Below are positions 9,135-18,245 of a stretch of DNA of 64,000 nucleotides, piece by piece (position 1 is the stretch's first letter; every line of letters starts with the position of its first letter). The translations under genes were made by a program, and so were the position numbers. Origin of the DNA: Neorhizobium lilium. GTDB taxonomy: Bacteria > Pseudomonadota > Alphaproteobacteria > Rhizobiales > Rhizobiaceae. Below the pieces are notes generated by a model, which ran no database searches, had not been told where the DNA came from, and saw nothing but the letters and a program-made list of their open reading frames with translations. Location: the NCBI RefSeq assembly GCF_004053875.1, contig NZ_SBIP01000006.1:62001-126000 (forward strand). Reading direction: 5' to 3'.

Positions 9135-9866
9135 ATGATCCGATCCAATGAACTCCTTGGTCCTGTATCGGTCGATCAGGATACACAGATCAGCGAAGTT
9201 TCGGGGGCTGGCCGTGTGACATCGGCTTACCAGGCAATCCGCGAAGCAATCCGCTCCAACCTTTTTCCGCCTGGCTATCAGGCCGCGGAAGTGGAGATTG
9301 CGCGCCAGCTCGGGATGAGCCGCACGCCCGTGCATGAGGCGATGGCGCGCCTCCAGGAAGACGGACTCGTGCGCATCCTGCCGAAGAAGGGCATCATCAT
9401 CCTGGCTCTGTCGGCAGCCGATATCGAGGACATCTACGAGGTGACGATTGCTCTTGAAGGTGCTGCCGCGGCACGTATCTCCAGTTTTCCTATCGAACAG
9501 CGAGAGCCAGTGATTGAAATATTGCGCCAGGCAACGCTGGCGATGAAGACTGCGCTGGCAGGTGGAGACCTTAAGGCATGGGCGCAGGCCGACGAGCAGT
9601 TTCATGAAACGTTGGTGGCCATGTGCGGTAACCGTCGATTGATGCGGATGGCCGGAACAATTGCCGATCAGCTCCATCGAGCGCGCATGTTCACCCTTAA
9701 CCTCCGGCCGCTGCCATCGGCATCCTCTGACGAACATTTTGCAATCATCAGCAGCATAGAAAAAGGGGAAGCGGAGGCGGCGAGCCGTGCGGCGCGTCGG
9801 CATCGTCAGCACGCATGCGACCAGCTGCTGCCATTGATTGCAAGGCTCAATCTGAGAAATTTATAA
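9135..9866 (+). CDS. GntR-family regulator, FCD (FadR/VanR) subfamily
   Basis: About 243 aa. The ATG at 9135 has TGAGG 6 bases upstream; an ATG at 9123 in the same frame is the alternative. N-terminal winged helix-turn-helix (AYQAIREAIRSNLFPPG ... EVEIARQLGMSRTPVHEAMARLQEDGLV, roughly residues 27-80) followed by an all-helical FCD ligand domain with the ADEQFHETLVAMCGN metal-site motif. Divergent from the tripartite uptake operon, which it most likely represses until its acid ligand is bound. It is the only regulator gene of this module. Confidence 0.9.
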   Translation: MIRSNELLGPVSVDQDTQISEVSGAGRVTSAYQAIREAIRSNLFPPGYQAAEVEIARQLGMSRTPVHEAMARLQEDGLVRILPKKGIIILALSAADIEDIYEVTIALEGAAAARISSFPIEQREPVIEILRQATLAMKTALAGGDLKAWAQADEQFHETLVAMCGNRRLMRMAGTIADQLHRARMFTLNLRPLPSASSDEHFAIISSIEKGEAEAASRAARRHRQHACDQLLPLIARLNLRNL

Positions 9867-10155
9867 GGTGACAGACCAAGCCATCGGCTGGAGACTTCCA
9901 CGGTTCCGGATTTGAACGTTTGAGAAGGTCGCACTCGATCATATTCAGCTCGTAAGCCTCACGCATATCGACGGCAATCACACGGTTCCTGACATTTATA
10001 GAACCTCAGTGCCATCGAGAATGCACAGGCTGAGTGTTCGACTCTTTCGAAGGCCAGTGCGCTCCGGCGACCGCCAGAAGGACGCGACATCCTTGATCTG
10101 GCCCGATCCCGCCGAGCGCAACGATCAAGAACATCTGGCAGCGCTGCGTGAGATG
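9867..10155. other. Non-coding stretch after gntR
   Basis: No convincing gene. On the minus strand a short open stretch (about 9985-10130) has protein-like composition but no recognisable motif and is not continuous with the AraC fragment beside it. Probably decayed sequence. Confidence 0.4.
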
Positions 10156-10455
10156 CTATTTATCGGTTCCAGGAGACTGGCAGGTCTCCTCCAGAAGCTC
10201 CCGTGCCTGCACCACACGCTCCCCCTGAAGCCAACCACCGGGAGCCATTCCGGTCGCGTCGCGCACATGCCGCTGGATGGTTTGAACGCTCACACGCGCT
10301 TCGCTCGCGATCCGGTCGATCGACCACGGCTCGGCCAGACAGGCCCGCCGTCCGAAACGATCGATGCTGTATCGCAAACAATCCGCGGCGGAGCGCGCGA
10401 TGTGATCGTTGGCTGCAATATTGGCGGCGCGACCGCGCGACTGGAGAAGAAACAC
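10156..10455 (-). pseudogene. AraC/GlxA-type regulator fragment (C-terminal HTH region)
   Basis: A 99-codon open stretch holds one helix-turn-helix half of an AraC DNA-binding domain: WSIDRIASEARVSVQTIQRH followed by GMAPGGWLQGERVVQARELLEET, the usual order. The second HTH, which should follow ELLEET, is missing and replaced by a few unrelated codons and a stop. The amidotransferase-like N-terminal domain expected for this family is not readable upstream. I call it a remnant truncated at both ends. Confidence 0.6.
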
Positions 10456-10639
10456 TCGCCTCGATCGCCAAGCTCACACGCAGTGTCAATTTTCACGACT
10501 AGTTGAGTTGGGACGGCTGCGGAGCGTTTCCGCAGCCATTGCGAGATCCAGTCGAACATCCCTGGTATTGGAACTCGGCTCGATTCGTCGCACACCACTA
10601 TCTCTCGATCCGTGATGTGAAGCAAAGTGGCTCATATCA

Positions 10640-11527
10640 TTAGAAGCGATCAGCCTCCGGGGTGGCCACCAACCGCGCAGCGGCGTTGTTGGCTTTGTTA
10701 AGTGCGTTCTCCATCACATCACCAGATGCGATCTCTGCTGCAAGAACCCCAATAAACTCGTCTCCTGCTCCATGGGTGCTTTCCACTTGGACTCTGACAC
10801 CTTCGATCGCAAGCTCGCCTCCCCCAGCATTTGCAAACGCTACGCCTGCACCACCCGCAGTCACAACAGCTGCAGGGTAGACACTCGCAAGAATGCGCGC
10901 CGCTTCCAAAGCGCCTTCGAGTGTCTCAACGACCGAAACCCCGGCGAGCATTTCAGCTTCGATGGCGTTGACGACGAGGATATCGATGAGCGGTTGGAGA
11001 TCGTTTGACAGAGCTCTGGCCGGAGCCGCGTTGATGAGAACGCGGCCGCCTGCCCGTTTTACGGCTTGTGCGGCGGCGACGTTAGCAGCATCGGGAATCT
11101 CGTTTTGGAGGACAAGAAGCGCTGTCTTGGCCAGTATTTTCTGTGCGGCGCTCACATCGGCTTCACCAAGGGTGAGATTGCTGCCGGAGACGATAACGGC
11201 ACCGTAATCTCCCTCATCATCGAAGATGGCAACGCTCATGCCGGTGGATTGGGATGAGTCGCGGCGAACGAAGCTGTGATCGACGCCTCTGCGCTCCAGA
11301 TTGGCAAGCAGGAAACGCCCGAAATCATCATCGGCCACGGCACCGATCATCGACGTCGCCACGCCGGTGCGTGCTGCTGAGACCGCTTGATTGCCGCCCT
11401 TGCCGCCGCTTTTGGGATGCCATGAGGTACCGGTGACCGTCTCGCCCTTGCGTGGCCGCGATGGCCCCATGACGGCGATATCATAATGCAGACTGCCGAA
11501 AACGGTGACGAGAGGCGAGGATGTCAT
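10640..11527 (-). CDS. PfkB-family carbohydrate kinase (ribokinase-like, diverged)
   Basis: 295 aa. PfkB signature 1 appears as SGGKGGNQAVSAARTG near residue 40, and signature 2 is altered to ESTHGAGDEF near residue 255, keeping the catalytic Asp of GAGD. The substrate loop reads INAAPA and VNAIEAEML where the paralogue at 17325 has NPAPA and PNETEA. Cytoplasmic sugar kinase acting after import by the Rbs-type transporter. Start overlaps the RpiR stop by 4 bases, so the two are translationally coupled. The departures from the canonical ribokinase motifs suggest a substrate other than ribose. Confidence 0.88.
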   Translation of the reverse strand: MTSSPLVTVFGSLHYDIAVMGPSRPRKGETVTGTSWHPKSGGKGGNQAVSAARTGVATSMIGAVADDDFGRFLLANLERRGVDHSFVRRDSSQSTGMSVAIFDDEGDYGAVIVSGSNLTLGEADVSAAQKILAKTALLVLQNEIPDAANVAAAQAVKRAGGRVLINAAPARALSNDLQPLIDILVVNAIEAEMLAGVSVVETLEGALEAARILASVYPAAVVTAGGAGVAFANAGGGELAIEGVRVQVESTHGAGDEFIGVLAAEIASGDVMENALNKANNAAARLVATPEADRF

Positions 11528-12399
11528 GAAGGCTTATCTTTCCGTTTGGATTTGACCGCAGACATGGTCCGGTCAAGATTTCGTTCCGCCGATTGATAGT
11601 CGCGCTGCGCGACTGCCATGAAGACGGCGTCGAGAATATTCAATTGTGCGATGCGGGCTGCGGCATTTTCCCCCATGAGGGGCGAACCCTGTGCCGTGGA
11701 ACAGAGAACTACATCGGCGGCTTGTGCCAAGGCAGATGAGTTGTAGTTGGTCACAGCAATCGTCTGTGCGCCATTACGTTTGGCCAGTTGAAGCCCCTCG
11801 ATGATGGCCGTCGTGTTGCCAGAATGGGAAAAGCCGATAGCGATATCGCCTTCGGACAACAGGGCTGCCGACATCAGCATCATATGTACATCGTCAAAGA
11901 CGCTGGCGCGCACGCCGATGCGAAGGAACTTATGCGATACATCCCGAGCGATTTGAGCGGAGCCACCCACACCGTAGAAATCCCGATGTTTTGCGCCGTG
12001 GATCAGGTCCGCTGCCTTATCGAACGCGACCATATCGAGAATGGAGAGGGTTTCCTCCAAAGCATTGATAGATGTCCGGAAAACTTTTTGGACAATCTCC
12101 GTCGATGTGTCGTCCACCGACAGTTCCTGATGCATGTCCGCTGTGGGCTGGCGGTTATATTGGTTGACGGCGGTGCGGAAATCTCTGTAACCGGCAAAGC
12201 CGAGCTTCTTGGTGATCTTCACCACCATCGCTTCGGAAACACCCGCATCATCCGCAATCTGTTTCAGCGATGTCTCATCGCTGAAATCACGCATGGCGAA
12301 CACGGTATCGACAACCTTCGCTTCGAGTGGCGTCAGCAGGGGCATCATCATGCGGATGCGTGGTCCGACGGCCTTTGTGTCGAAGCTTTCGGAATTCAT
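11524..12399 (-). CDS. RpiR/MurR-family regulator (HTH + SIS)
   Basis: 291 aa. N-terminal HTH_6 domain (LTPLEAKVVDTVFAMRDFSDETSLKQIADDAGVSEAMVVKITKKLGFAGYRDFR, split over residues 20-75) and a C-terminal SIS sugar-phosphate domain with YGVGGSAQIARDVSHKF near residue 145. Members sense a phosphorylated sugar, here probably the product of a neighbouring PfkB kinase. It overlaps both neighbours by 4 bases (ATGA). A probable shared operator motif lies upstream of the two transport operons of this locus. An intact regulator of normal length. Confidence 0.92.
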   Translation of the reverse strand: MNSESFDTKAVGPRIRMMMPLLTPLEAKVVDTVFAMRDFSDETSLKQIADDAGVSEAMVVKITKKLGFAGYRDFRTAVNQYNRQPTADMHQELSVDDTSTEIVQKVFRTSINALEETLSILDMVAFDKAADLIHGAKHRDFYGVGGSAQIARDVSHKFLRIGVRASVFDDVHMMLMSAALLSEGDIAIGFSHSGNTTAIIEGLQLAKRNGAQTIAVTNYNSSALAQAADVVLCSTAQGSPLMGENAAARIAQLNILDAVFMAVAQRDYQSAERNLDRTMSAVKSKRKDKPS

Positions 12400-13373
12400 T
12401 CTCTTCCCCTTGTCGCGCGATCAATCATCATTGCGACGAGGATTATAAGACCGGTGGCGAGCAGTTGATAGAAGGCCTGAACATTCATCAACGTCAAACC
12501 ATTGCGCATTGCGCCCAGAATGATGGCACCCAGAATGGTACCGAGAATGCTACCCTTGCCGCCCATCAAGGACGCACCGCCGATGGCTGCTGCTGCGATG
12601 GCATCAAGCTCCCAGAGATTACCCAGGATCGGTTCGGCAGCACCAAGGCGACCAATGAGGATGAGCGAGGCGAGAGCAGCGAGACCACCGGAAATGACAT
12701 AGGCCGTGATCTTGGTGCGGGCGATCGGAACGCCTGCGACATAAGCGGCTTCTTCATTGCCACCGACAGCCATCAGATATTCGCCAATCGGCGTCTTCTT
12801 GAGCAGGATCCATGCAGCAATAGCAACGACAGCGACGATCAAAACAGGCGTTGGGATGCCGAAAAGATTACCGTTGAATAGTGAGCGGAAGCCGGGAGGA
12901 ATACCAAGAACGGGATTGCCTCCCGTGTAGATCAGAGCGATGGCGCGATAGGTGCTGAGCGTGCCGAGTGTCACGATAAAGGGTTGAAGACCAACATAGG
13001 CGACCAGACCGCCATTGATGAGGCCGCAGAGAACGCCAACGCCAAGACCCGCGAGGATGGCGAGCGGAATGGGCGTGCCAGCGACAAGCAGGCTGGCTGT
13101 GACAACCGCAGAGATGGCAGCCGTCGGGCCGACCGACAGATCGATACCGCCGGAGATGATGACCAGCGTCATGCCGAGCGCCAAGCAGGCATTGATGCTG
13201 GACTGCTGCAGGATGTTGACGAGGTTTCGCTCGGAAATGAAGCCCGGAACCAGTGCGGCAAACACTGCCATGATGACGATAAGGCCGATCAGGGTTCCCG
13301 CGTCGCGCAGCGAAAACGAGAAGCGGCGGAAGGTCGGGGCGGAGGTGGCGGGTGCATTGGAAGTGCTGGTCAT
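12396..13373 (-). CDS. Sugar ABC transporter permease, RbsC type
   Basis: 325 aa inner-membrane protein with eight to ten hydrophobic segments. Family motifs: GMTLVIISGGIDLSVG near residue 67 and AAAAIGGASLMGGKGSILGTILGA near 250. It pairs with the adjacent RbsA-type ATPase, overlapping its stop by 4 bases. This class imports monosaccharides such as ribose, xylose or polyols; specificity is set by the binding protein. Confidence 0.94.
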   Translation of the reverse strand: MTSTSNAPATSAPTFRRFSFSLRDAGTLIGLIVIMAVFAALVPGFISERNLVNILQQSSINACLALGMTLVIISGGIDLSVGPTAAISAVVTASLLVAGTPIPLAILAGLGVGVLCGLINGGLVAYVGLQPFIVTLGTLSTYRAIALIYTGGNPVLGIPPGFRSLFNGNLFGIPTPVLIVAVVAIAAWILLKKTPIGEYLMAVGGNEEAAYVAGVPIARTKITAYVISGGLAALASLILIGRLGAAEPILGNLWELDAIAAAAIGGASLMGGKGSILGTILGAIILGAMRNGLTLMNVQAFYQLLATGLIILVAMMIDRATRGRE

Positions 13374-14917
13374 GGATTGTCCTGTAAGTTCACGCGGGGT
13401 CGCGCAATGCGCGCGTCGTCCGCATCGGCATTCGCCCCTGGAATGGCATGCGCGACAATCGCGCTTTCGCTCAGTTGGTCACGTTCAATAGTCGCGGCAA
13501 TCCGCCCTTCACGTATGACCAGCACACGGTCCGAAAGGCGAATGACTTCCGGCAGTTCGGAAGAAACAACAATGATGGAATGGCCCTCACGGGCAAGGTC
13601 TTCGATCAGGTGATAGATTTCCGACTTTGCCCCGACATCAATGCCGCGAGTGGGCTCATCGAACAGCAGAATTTGCGACTTGGCTGCCAGCCAGCGTGCG
13701 ATGATCGCCTTTTGCTGGTTGCCGCCGCTGAACAGGCGGATCGGGCGATCCAGCTGGAAGGGCCGCAGATTGACGCGTGTCAACAAATCCTGCGCGGTGG
13801 CGCGTAGTTTGAAGTTGTTGATCATGCCACCGGACGAGAAGCTGCCGAGCGACGCCAACGCCATGTTGATGGCAACGGGGCGCAGGGGGATGATGCCCTC
13901 ACGCTTGCGCTCTTCCGGCACTAGCCCAATACCGGCGGCAATCGCATCGCGTGGATTGGAGAAGCTCTGCTCTTTGCCATCAATGCTGATAGATCCAGCA
14001 CTCAGCCGATCGACACCCGCCAACAGTCGCAACAGTTCTGTGCGACCAGAGCCGACAAGCCCGGCAATACCAAGAACTTCGCCCTTGTGCAATGTGAAGG
14101 ACACATCGCGAATTCTGGTGGTCGAGGACAGTTTTTTTGCTTCAAGCTTGACGGTATCGGTGACGAAGGAATTATGCTCTTCCTGCATCAATTCGCGACC
14201 GACCATCTTGGCGATCACATCGGTTTCCGAAACCCTGGCAAGGTCGACAATGTCCACCAACTTACCGTCGCGCATGATGCTGGAGCGTTGGCAGATGCGG
14301 AAAACCTCATCCATCTTGTGCGACACATAGATGATAGAAACCCCACTTTGGGACAGGCTGGCGATGACTTCGGCGAGACGATCGAATTCGCTCGGCGTCA
14401 GGCTCGATGTCGGCTCGTCCATGGCGATGACCTTCGCCTTGTCGAGAAGCGCGCGACCGATTTCTACGATTTGGCGCTGCGCGACTTTCAGGGACGAGAT
14501 GGGAGCAGACGGGTCGATGGTCTTGTCAATCATGGACAGCGCTTCGGCAGCGCGGGCTTCCTGCTCGCGACGGGAGACAAACATGCCGCCCATATGCGTC
14601 AGCGAGTGTCCCAAGAACATGTTCTGGGCGACGCTCAAGTGCGGCACCTGCTGAAGTTCCTGATGGATCATCGCGATACCGGCGGCACGCGCATCCATCG
14701 GCTTTCTGAAAGCGACGGCCTCCCCGTCCACGAAGACGGTGCCCGATGTGGGGCGATAAACCCCGGACAAGATCCGCAGAAGCGTAGATTTGCCGGCACC
14801 ATTTTCGCCGAGAAGTCCATGGATTTCGCCGGGAGCCACGTCAAACGAAACGTCCGTCAGCGCATTAACGCCGGGAAAGCTCTTGGAAATCGACTCGAAT
14901 CTCAGTCGTGGCGTCAT
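13370..14917 (-). CDS. Sugar ABC transporter ATPase, RbsA type (double ABC domain)
   Basis: 515 aa from the ATG at 14917, which follows AGAGGTGG; the frame continues upstream through the intercistronic hairpin but without a proper start. Two nucleotide-binding domains: the first has GLLGENGAGKSTLLR near residue 35 and a Walker B MDEPTSSL; the second has GLVGSGRTELLR in place of Walker A, FSGGNQQKAIIARWL and LFDEPTRGIDVG, the normal degenerate pattern of RbsA/XylG proteins. Energises the RbsC permease. Coupled to rbsC by a 4-base overlap. Confidence 0.95.
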   Translation of the reverse strand: MTPRLRFESISKSFPGVNALTDVSFDVAPGEIHGLLGENGAGKSTLLRILSGVYRPTSGTVFVDGEAVAFRKPMDARAAGIAMIHQELQQVPHLSVAQNMFLGHSLTHMGGMFVSRREQEARAAEALSMIDKTIDPSAPISSLKVAQRQIVEIGRALLDKAKVIAMDEPTSSLTPSEFDRLAEVIASLSQSGVSIIYVSHKMDEVFRICQRSSIMRDGKLVDIVDLARVSETDVIAKMVGRELMQEEHNSFVTDTVKLEAKKLSSTTRIRDVSFTLHKGEVLGIAGLVGSGRTELLRLLAGVDRLSAGSISIDGKEQSFSNPRDAIAAGIGLVPEERKREGIIPLRPVAINMALASLGSFSSGGMINNFKLRATAQDLLTRVNLRPFQLDRPIRLFSGGNQQKAIIARWLAAKSQILLFDEPTRGIDVGAKSEIYHLIEDLAREGHSIIVVSSELPEVIRLSDRVLVIREGRIAATIERDQLSESAIVAHAIPGANADADDARIARPRVNLQDNP

Positions 14918-14931
14918 CGTTCCACCTCTTG

Positions 14932-14972
14932 GCTGAGGGAGATGCCGAGGATAAGTCGGCATCTCCCTGAGC
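14932..14972 (-). terminator. Intercistronic stem-loop between the RbsB- and RbsA-type genes
   Basis: Arms at 14932-14948 and 14956-14972 pair over 17 bp with one mismatch (the inner 13 bp, AGGGAGATGCCGA, are perfect) around a 7-base loop. It begins 5 bases after the binding-protein stop and ends 14 bases before the ATPase start, so the distal arm reaches close to the ATPase ribosome site. Probably protects the binding-protein message or dampens ATPase translation. Confidence 0.75.
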
Positions 14973-14977
14973 ATTGA

Positions 14978-16042
14978 TTACTTTGAAGTCTTGGCATCTT
15001 CCATCAGCACGGCGCGTACATCGACGCCCTCGCCCTGATAGCGGCTGAGATTATCGGCTGTGATCAGCGCCTGCGGGGTTGCAACCACGCGCGGCAACCT
15101 CTGACCTGCGACCAGGCGAAGTGCCGTTTCAAGCGCCACTTCACCGGTCAGAACCGGGAAGCTGTCGACCGTGCCGGTCAGTTCACCAGCCTTGATCGAC
15201 GCGTAGGCATCGGAAATGCCATCCGTGCCGAACACTGCGACCTTGCCTGCAAGACCAGCTGCCTTGACCGCTTCGACGATACCCAGCGCCATGCCGTCAT
15301 TGTTGGCGTAAAAGCCAATCAGATCAGGATGCTGGTTGAGGATGTTGGTGGCCGCATCATAAGAGGTCTGCCGATCCCAGTTGCCGGGAACGCTGGCAAC
15401 GACCTGGAACTTGTCGTTCTGGGTGATGGTGGATTTGAAACCATCCGTGCGCTGAACCGCTGCGTAAACGCCGGCCTGTCCTTCGACAATGGCAACCTTG
15501 CCGCCCTGGGGACGGTTTTCGATAAACCACTTGGCAACGCGCACACCATTATCGCGTTGAACGTTACCGACATAATGCTTGGCCTGCGGAATGACGGCAT
15601 CATTGACGTTGACGACAGGAACATTGGCGGCCTTGGCCTGCTCGATAACCGGCTGAAGATTGGCATCCGTCTGTGGCGAGACGAGCAGAACATTATAGCC
15701 CTGCGTGATCATGCCTTCGGCAATCGTCAGCTGACCGAGCTGATCGCCTTCGCTCTGAGCCGCCTGGTAAGCCACGGGAACGCCGACCTTCTTGCCGAAA
15801 GCCTCATATCCCAGGCCAAGGGAGCGCCAGTATTCATTGGTCAGTGTCTTGGAAACCGCGCCTGCCTTCGTACTCTCAGGCAATTTCGGGAACGGCCCAA
15901 GCTTTGCTTCAAGCTGCGACCAGTCCATGCGGTCCTTTTCAGTGTCGGAATTAAGCGGCGCAAGTTCCTGCGCAAACGCCGCGCTGAACAGGAAGCTGGC
16001 GGCAAGCCCGGCAGCAAGTGTCGTCTTCAACAAGGTCTTCAT
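14978..16042 (-). CDS. Periplasmic sugar-binding protein, RbsB type (Peripla_BP_4)
   Basis: 354 aa with a Sec signal peptide MKTLLKTTLAAGLAASFLFSAAFA. The mature protein begins its first domain at about residue 60 (AGAVSKTLTNEYWRSLG) and shows AQSEGDQLGQLTIAEGMITQGYNVLLVSP and YANNDGMALGIVEAVKAAG, both typical of ribose/galactose-type binding proteins. Upstream of the ATPase and permease genes, separated by a strong hairpin. The ligand is not readable from sequence. Confidence 0.94.
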   Translation of the reverse strand: MKTLLKTTLAAGLAASFLFSAAFAQELAPLNSDTEKDRMDWSQLEAKLGPFPKLPESTKAGAVSKTLTNEYWRSLGLGYEAFGKKVGVPVAYQAAQSEGDQLGQLTIAEGMITQGYNVLLVSPQTDANLQPVIEQAKAANVPVVNVNDAVIPQAKHYVGNVQRDNGVRVAKWFIENRPQGGKVAIVEGQAGVYAAVQRTDGFKSTITQNDKFQVVASVPGNWDRQTSYDAATNILNQHPDLIGFYANNDGMALGIVEAVKAAGLAGKVAVFGTDGISDAYASIKAGELTGTVDSFPVLTGEVALETALRLVAGQRLPRVVATPQALITADNLSRYQGEGVDVRAVLMEDAKTSK

Positions 16043-16121
16043 CGGTTTCCTCCCGGATGGTATGTGTCAGCACGCCTTCAGCGCGCGTTGTGACGAGGTT
16101 TTTGGACTTTTCTCGCGCAGA

Positions 16122-17102
16122 TCAGCCGAGCATCAGCTCCTGAATGACGGCCTGCGCGGAAACGGCATCCTGACGTTCAACGGCACCGGACAAGCGATTG
16201 TCCTGCTCGATACGATCCACCACCTTCAGCATCCGCTTGACGGTCTGAATGTTGACTTCGCATTCGTGAACCGGGTCGAGACCCGTCATGTCAGGGAATG
16301 TGTCGAAATAGATCGCGCCATCATACCCATCCTTACGGATCTGGCGCAGAAGTTCGATCGTCTGCTGCGTGTGAACAGCGCCAACCATCAGGCCGTCATC
16401 GCGCTTGGCGTAACCGTCATTGAGGTGGACGCCGAGAACGCGGCTGTAACGGGCAATCAGGGCAGCGGCGAAAGCGGGCTGCTCGTCGGCGTAGAGCACA
16501 TGGGCGAAATCCAGCGTCACGCCAAGGTTGGGCATATCCACATCCTTGATTGCCAGAAGCGTGGTCGCGCAATCGGGCATCAGGCTGTATGAACGCGGCT
16601 CGTTCGGCTTGTATTCGATGCTGACGAGGCACTCCGGATCATGCGCGCAAACTTCACGAATTCCGTCAATCTCGTGTTGCCACAGCGTGTGGTAATCGGC
16701 CTGGAAAGCGTAGTCGAAACCATCCTGGCCCAACCACAGCGTCATCAGGTTGCTGCCAGCGGCGCGCGCGGCGTCAATGCCCTTCTTCGTGAGATCAATC
16801 GCCTCGCGTCGCACAGCCGCATCAGGGTTGGTGAACGCACCGATCTTGAAAGCCGGATTTGTATAATAGCGCATGGCAAAACCATTGATCGCAAGGCCGA
16901 GATCGCCAATCTGGCGCGCAAGAAGTGCCGGATCATCAGCCACATGGTCTGGATAATTGAGGTCGAGATCCGTCAAACCTTCAACCTTTGCTGCACGCTT
17001 TGCCATTTGCAGCATGGTCGGCTTGCCGGAAAGATCAGGCCACTCGGCAGCAGGCTTCGAGGCGAAGGAATTCAGTCGGGTGGCGAATTTCAATTGGGTC
17101 AC
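16122..17102 (-). CDS. Xylose isomerase-like TIM-barrel protein (sugar isomerase/epimerase)
   Basis: 326 aa, AP-endonuclease-2/xylose isomerase fold. Candidate metal and base residues are Glu in VSIEYKPNEPRSY, Asp and His in GVTLDFAHVLYADE, His in GVHLNDGYAKRDDG, and Glu/Asp near the end (YFDTFPD). No signal peptide. First gene of the RbsABC operon, with its own upstream region (17103-17324). Family members isomerise or epimerise free ketoses and aldoses, so this enzyme probably converts the imported sugar into the form phosphorylated by one of the two PfkB kinases. Exact reaction unknown. Confidence 0.82.
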   Translation of the reverse strand: MTQLKFATRLNSFASKPAAEWPDLSGKPTMLQMAKRAAKVEGLTDLDLNYPDHVADDPALLARQIGDLGLAINGFAMRYYTNPAFKIGAFTNPDAAVRREAIDLTKKGIDAARAAGSNLMTLWLGQDGFDYAFQADYHTLWQHEIDGIREVCAHDPECLVSIEYKPNEPRSYSLMPDCATTLLAIKDVDMPNLGVTLDFAHVLYADEQPAFAAALIARYSRVLGVHLNDGYAKRDDGLMVGAVHTQQTIELLRQIRKDGYDGAIYFDTFPDMTGLDPVHECEVNIQTVKRMLKVVDRIEQDNRLSGAVERQDAVSAQAVIQELMLG

Positions 17103-17135
17103 TGGTCTTACTCACTTCGATCGCTGTTGAGACAA

Positions 17136-17163
17136 CTTCACAAATTAAAACTATTTTGTAAAG
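17136..17163. promoter_or_regulatory. Candidate operator upstream of the RbsABC-type operon
   Basis: A 28-base AT-rich element with CTTCACAAAT at one end and TTTTGTAAAG at the other, roughly dyad-symmetric. It resembles the element at 23435-23462 upstream of the second sugar operon in both half-sites and spacing. Likely bound by the locus RpiR regulator; inference from position and similarity. Confidence 0.45.
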
Positions 17164-17324
17164 CTATATGTGTTGTGCACCGCATCAATTCGTTCTGGCG
17201 ATGCCGTTTTTCGACGTTTATTCCGCGTCCAGAAGTCGCGCAAAAATCAGCCGCCGGAATTCCGGCAGCAATCATGGTTCAGGCGTGACAAAGGCTACGA
17301 ATTGTGCAGCCAAATCCGGTGGCG

Positions 17325-18245
17325 TCAGCGAGCCATCACCGCCTCGATTTCAACAAGCATCGGCATTGCAGGGGTCGTGCCACGCCGCGTCACGGCAATA
17401 CCGGCCGTCGCACAACCGAATCGTACGGCCTGAAGCGGCCCTGCACCACGTGAAAGCGCTGCCGCAAAACCGCCTACGAAAGCATCGCCGGCACCAGTAG
17501 TATCGATGACCGGACCGCAGGAGACGGCAGGCACATGCACGGATTGCCCCGGCGCATGAAACAACACACCCCGCCCTCCAAGCGTGATGATGGCCACGCC
17601 GACACCGCGAGACAAGAGAACATCGCCAGCACGTTCGGCATCATCAAGCGTATCGATTGCAAAACCGACAAGCGTTGCGGCCTCCGTCTCGTTGGGAATG
17701 ATGAAGTCACACAGGCCGTAGATGTCCGCCGGGAAGGATTCTGCCGGTGCGGGATTGAAAATCGTCGTCACCCTGGCATTGCGCGCGATTTCCAGCGCGT
17801 GGCGTGCAGCCTCGGCCGGCTGTTCCAGCTGGGTCACGAAGACGGCGGACTGGCCAATCGTGTCGCGTGCCGCTTCGACGTCGCTTATGTCAATAGTACC
17901 TGCCGCCCCTGCGTAAACGATGATCGCATTCTCGCCGGTGCTGTCATTGACGTAGATGAAGGCGGCACCCGTCGGCTGGTCGTCCATGATTGTCAACTTG
18001 GCGTTCACGCCGGCTTGTTCATAAGTCTTCAGCGCCAGATCGCCAAAAGTATCGCGACCGATCTTCGAAATGAAAGAAACCTCGGCGCCAGCCCGCGCCG
18101 CAGCGATGGTCTGATTGGAACCCTTCCCGCCCGGTCCAACCGAGAAGCCGCTCCCGGTGATGGTCTCCCCGAGAGCAGGCATGCGGGGAGCAAGATAGGC
18201 GGTATCGGCAACAAAAATACCAAGGATGGAAACGCCCGACGTCAT
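17325..18245 (-). CDS. rbsK: Ribokinase-like PfkB sugar kinase
   Basis: 306 aa from the ATG at 18245, which overlaps the permease stop (ATGA); the longer frame upstream is antisense to the permease. Canonical motifs: PGGKGSNQTIAAARAG near residue 37, NPAPA, PNETEA and DTTGAGDAFVGGFAAALSRG near residue 250, all as in true ribokinases. Phosphorylates the sugar brought in by the MalFGK-type system whose operon it ends. A second, more diverged kinase sits at 10640. The label ribokinase is a family label; the true substrate may differ. Confidence 0.88.
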   Translation of the reverse strand: MTSGVSILGIFVADTAYLAPRMPALGETITGSGFSVGPGGKGSNQTIAAARAGAEVSFISKIGRDTFGDLALKTYEQAGVNAKLTIMDDQPTGAAFIYVNDSTGENAIIVYAGAAGTIDISDVEAARDTIGQSAVFVTQLEQPAEAARHALEIARNARVTTIFNPAPAESFPADIYGLCDFIIPNETEAATLVGFAIDTLDDAERAGDVLLSRGVGVAIITLGGRGVLFHAPGQSVHVPAVSCGPVIDTTGAGDAFVGGFAAALSRGAGPLQAVRFGCATAGIAVTRRGTTPAMPMLVEIEAVMAR

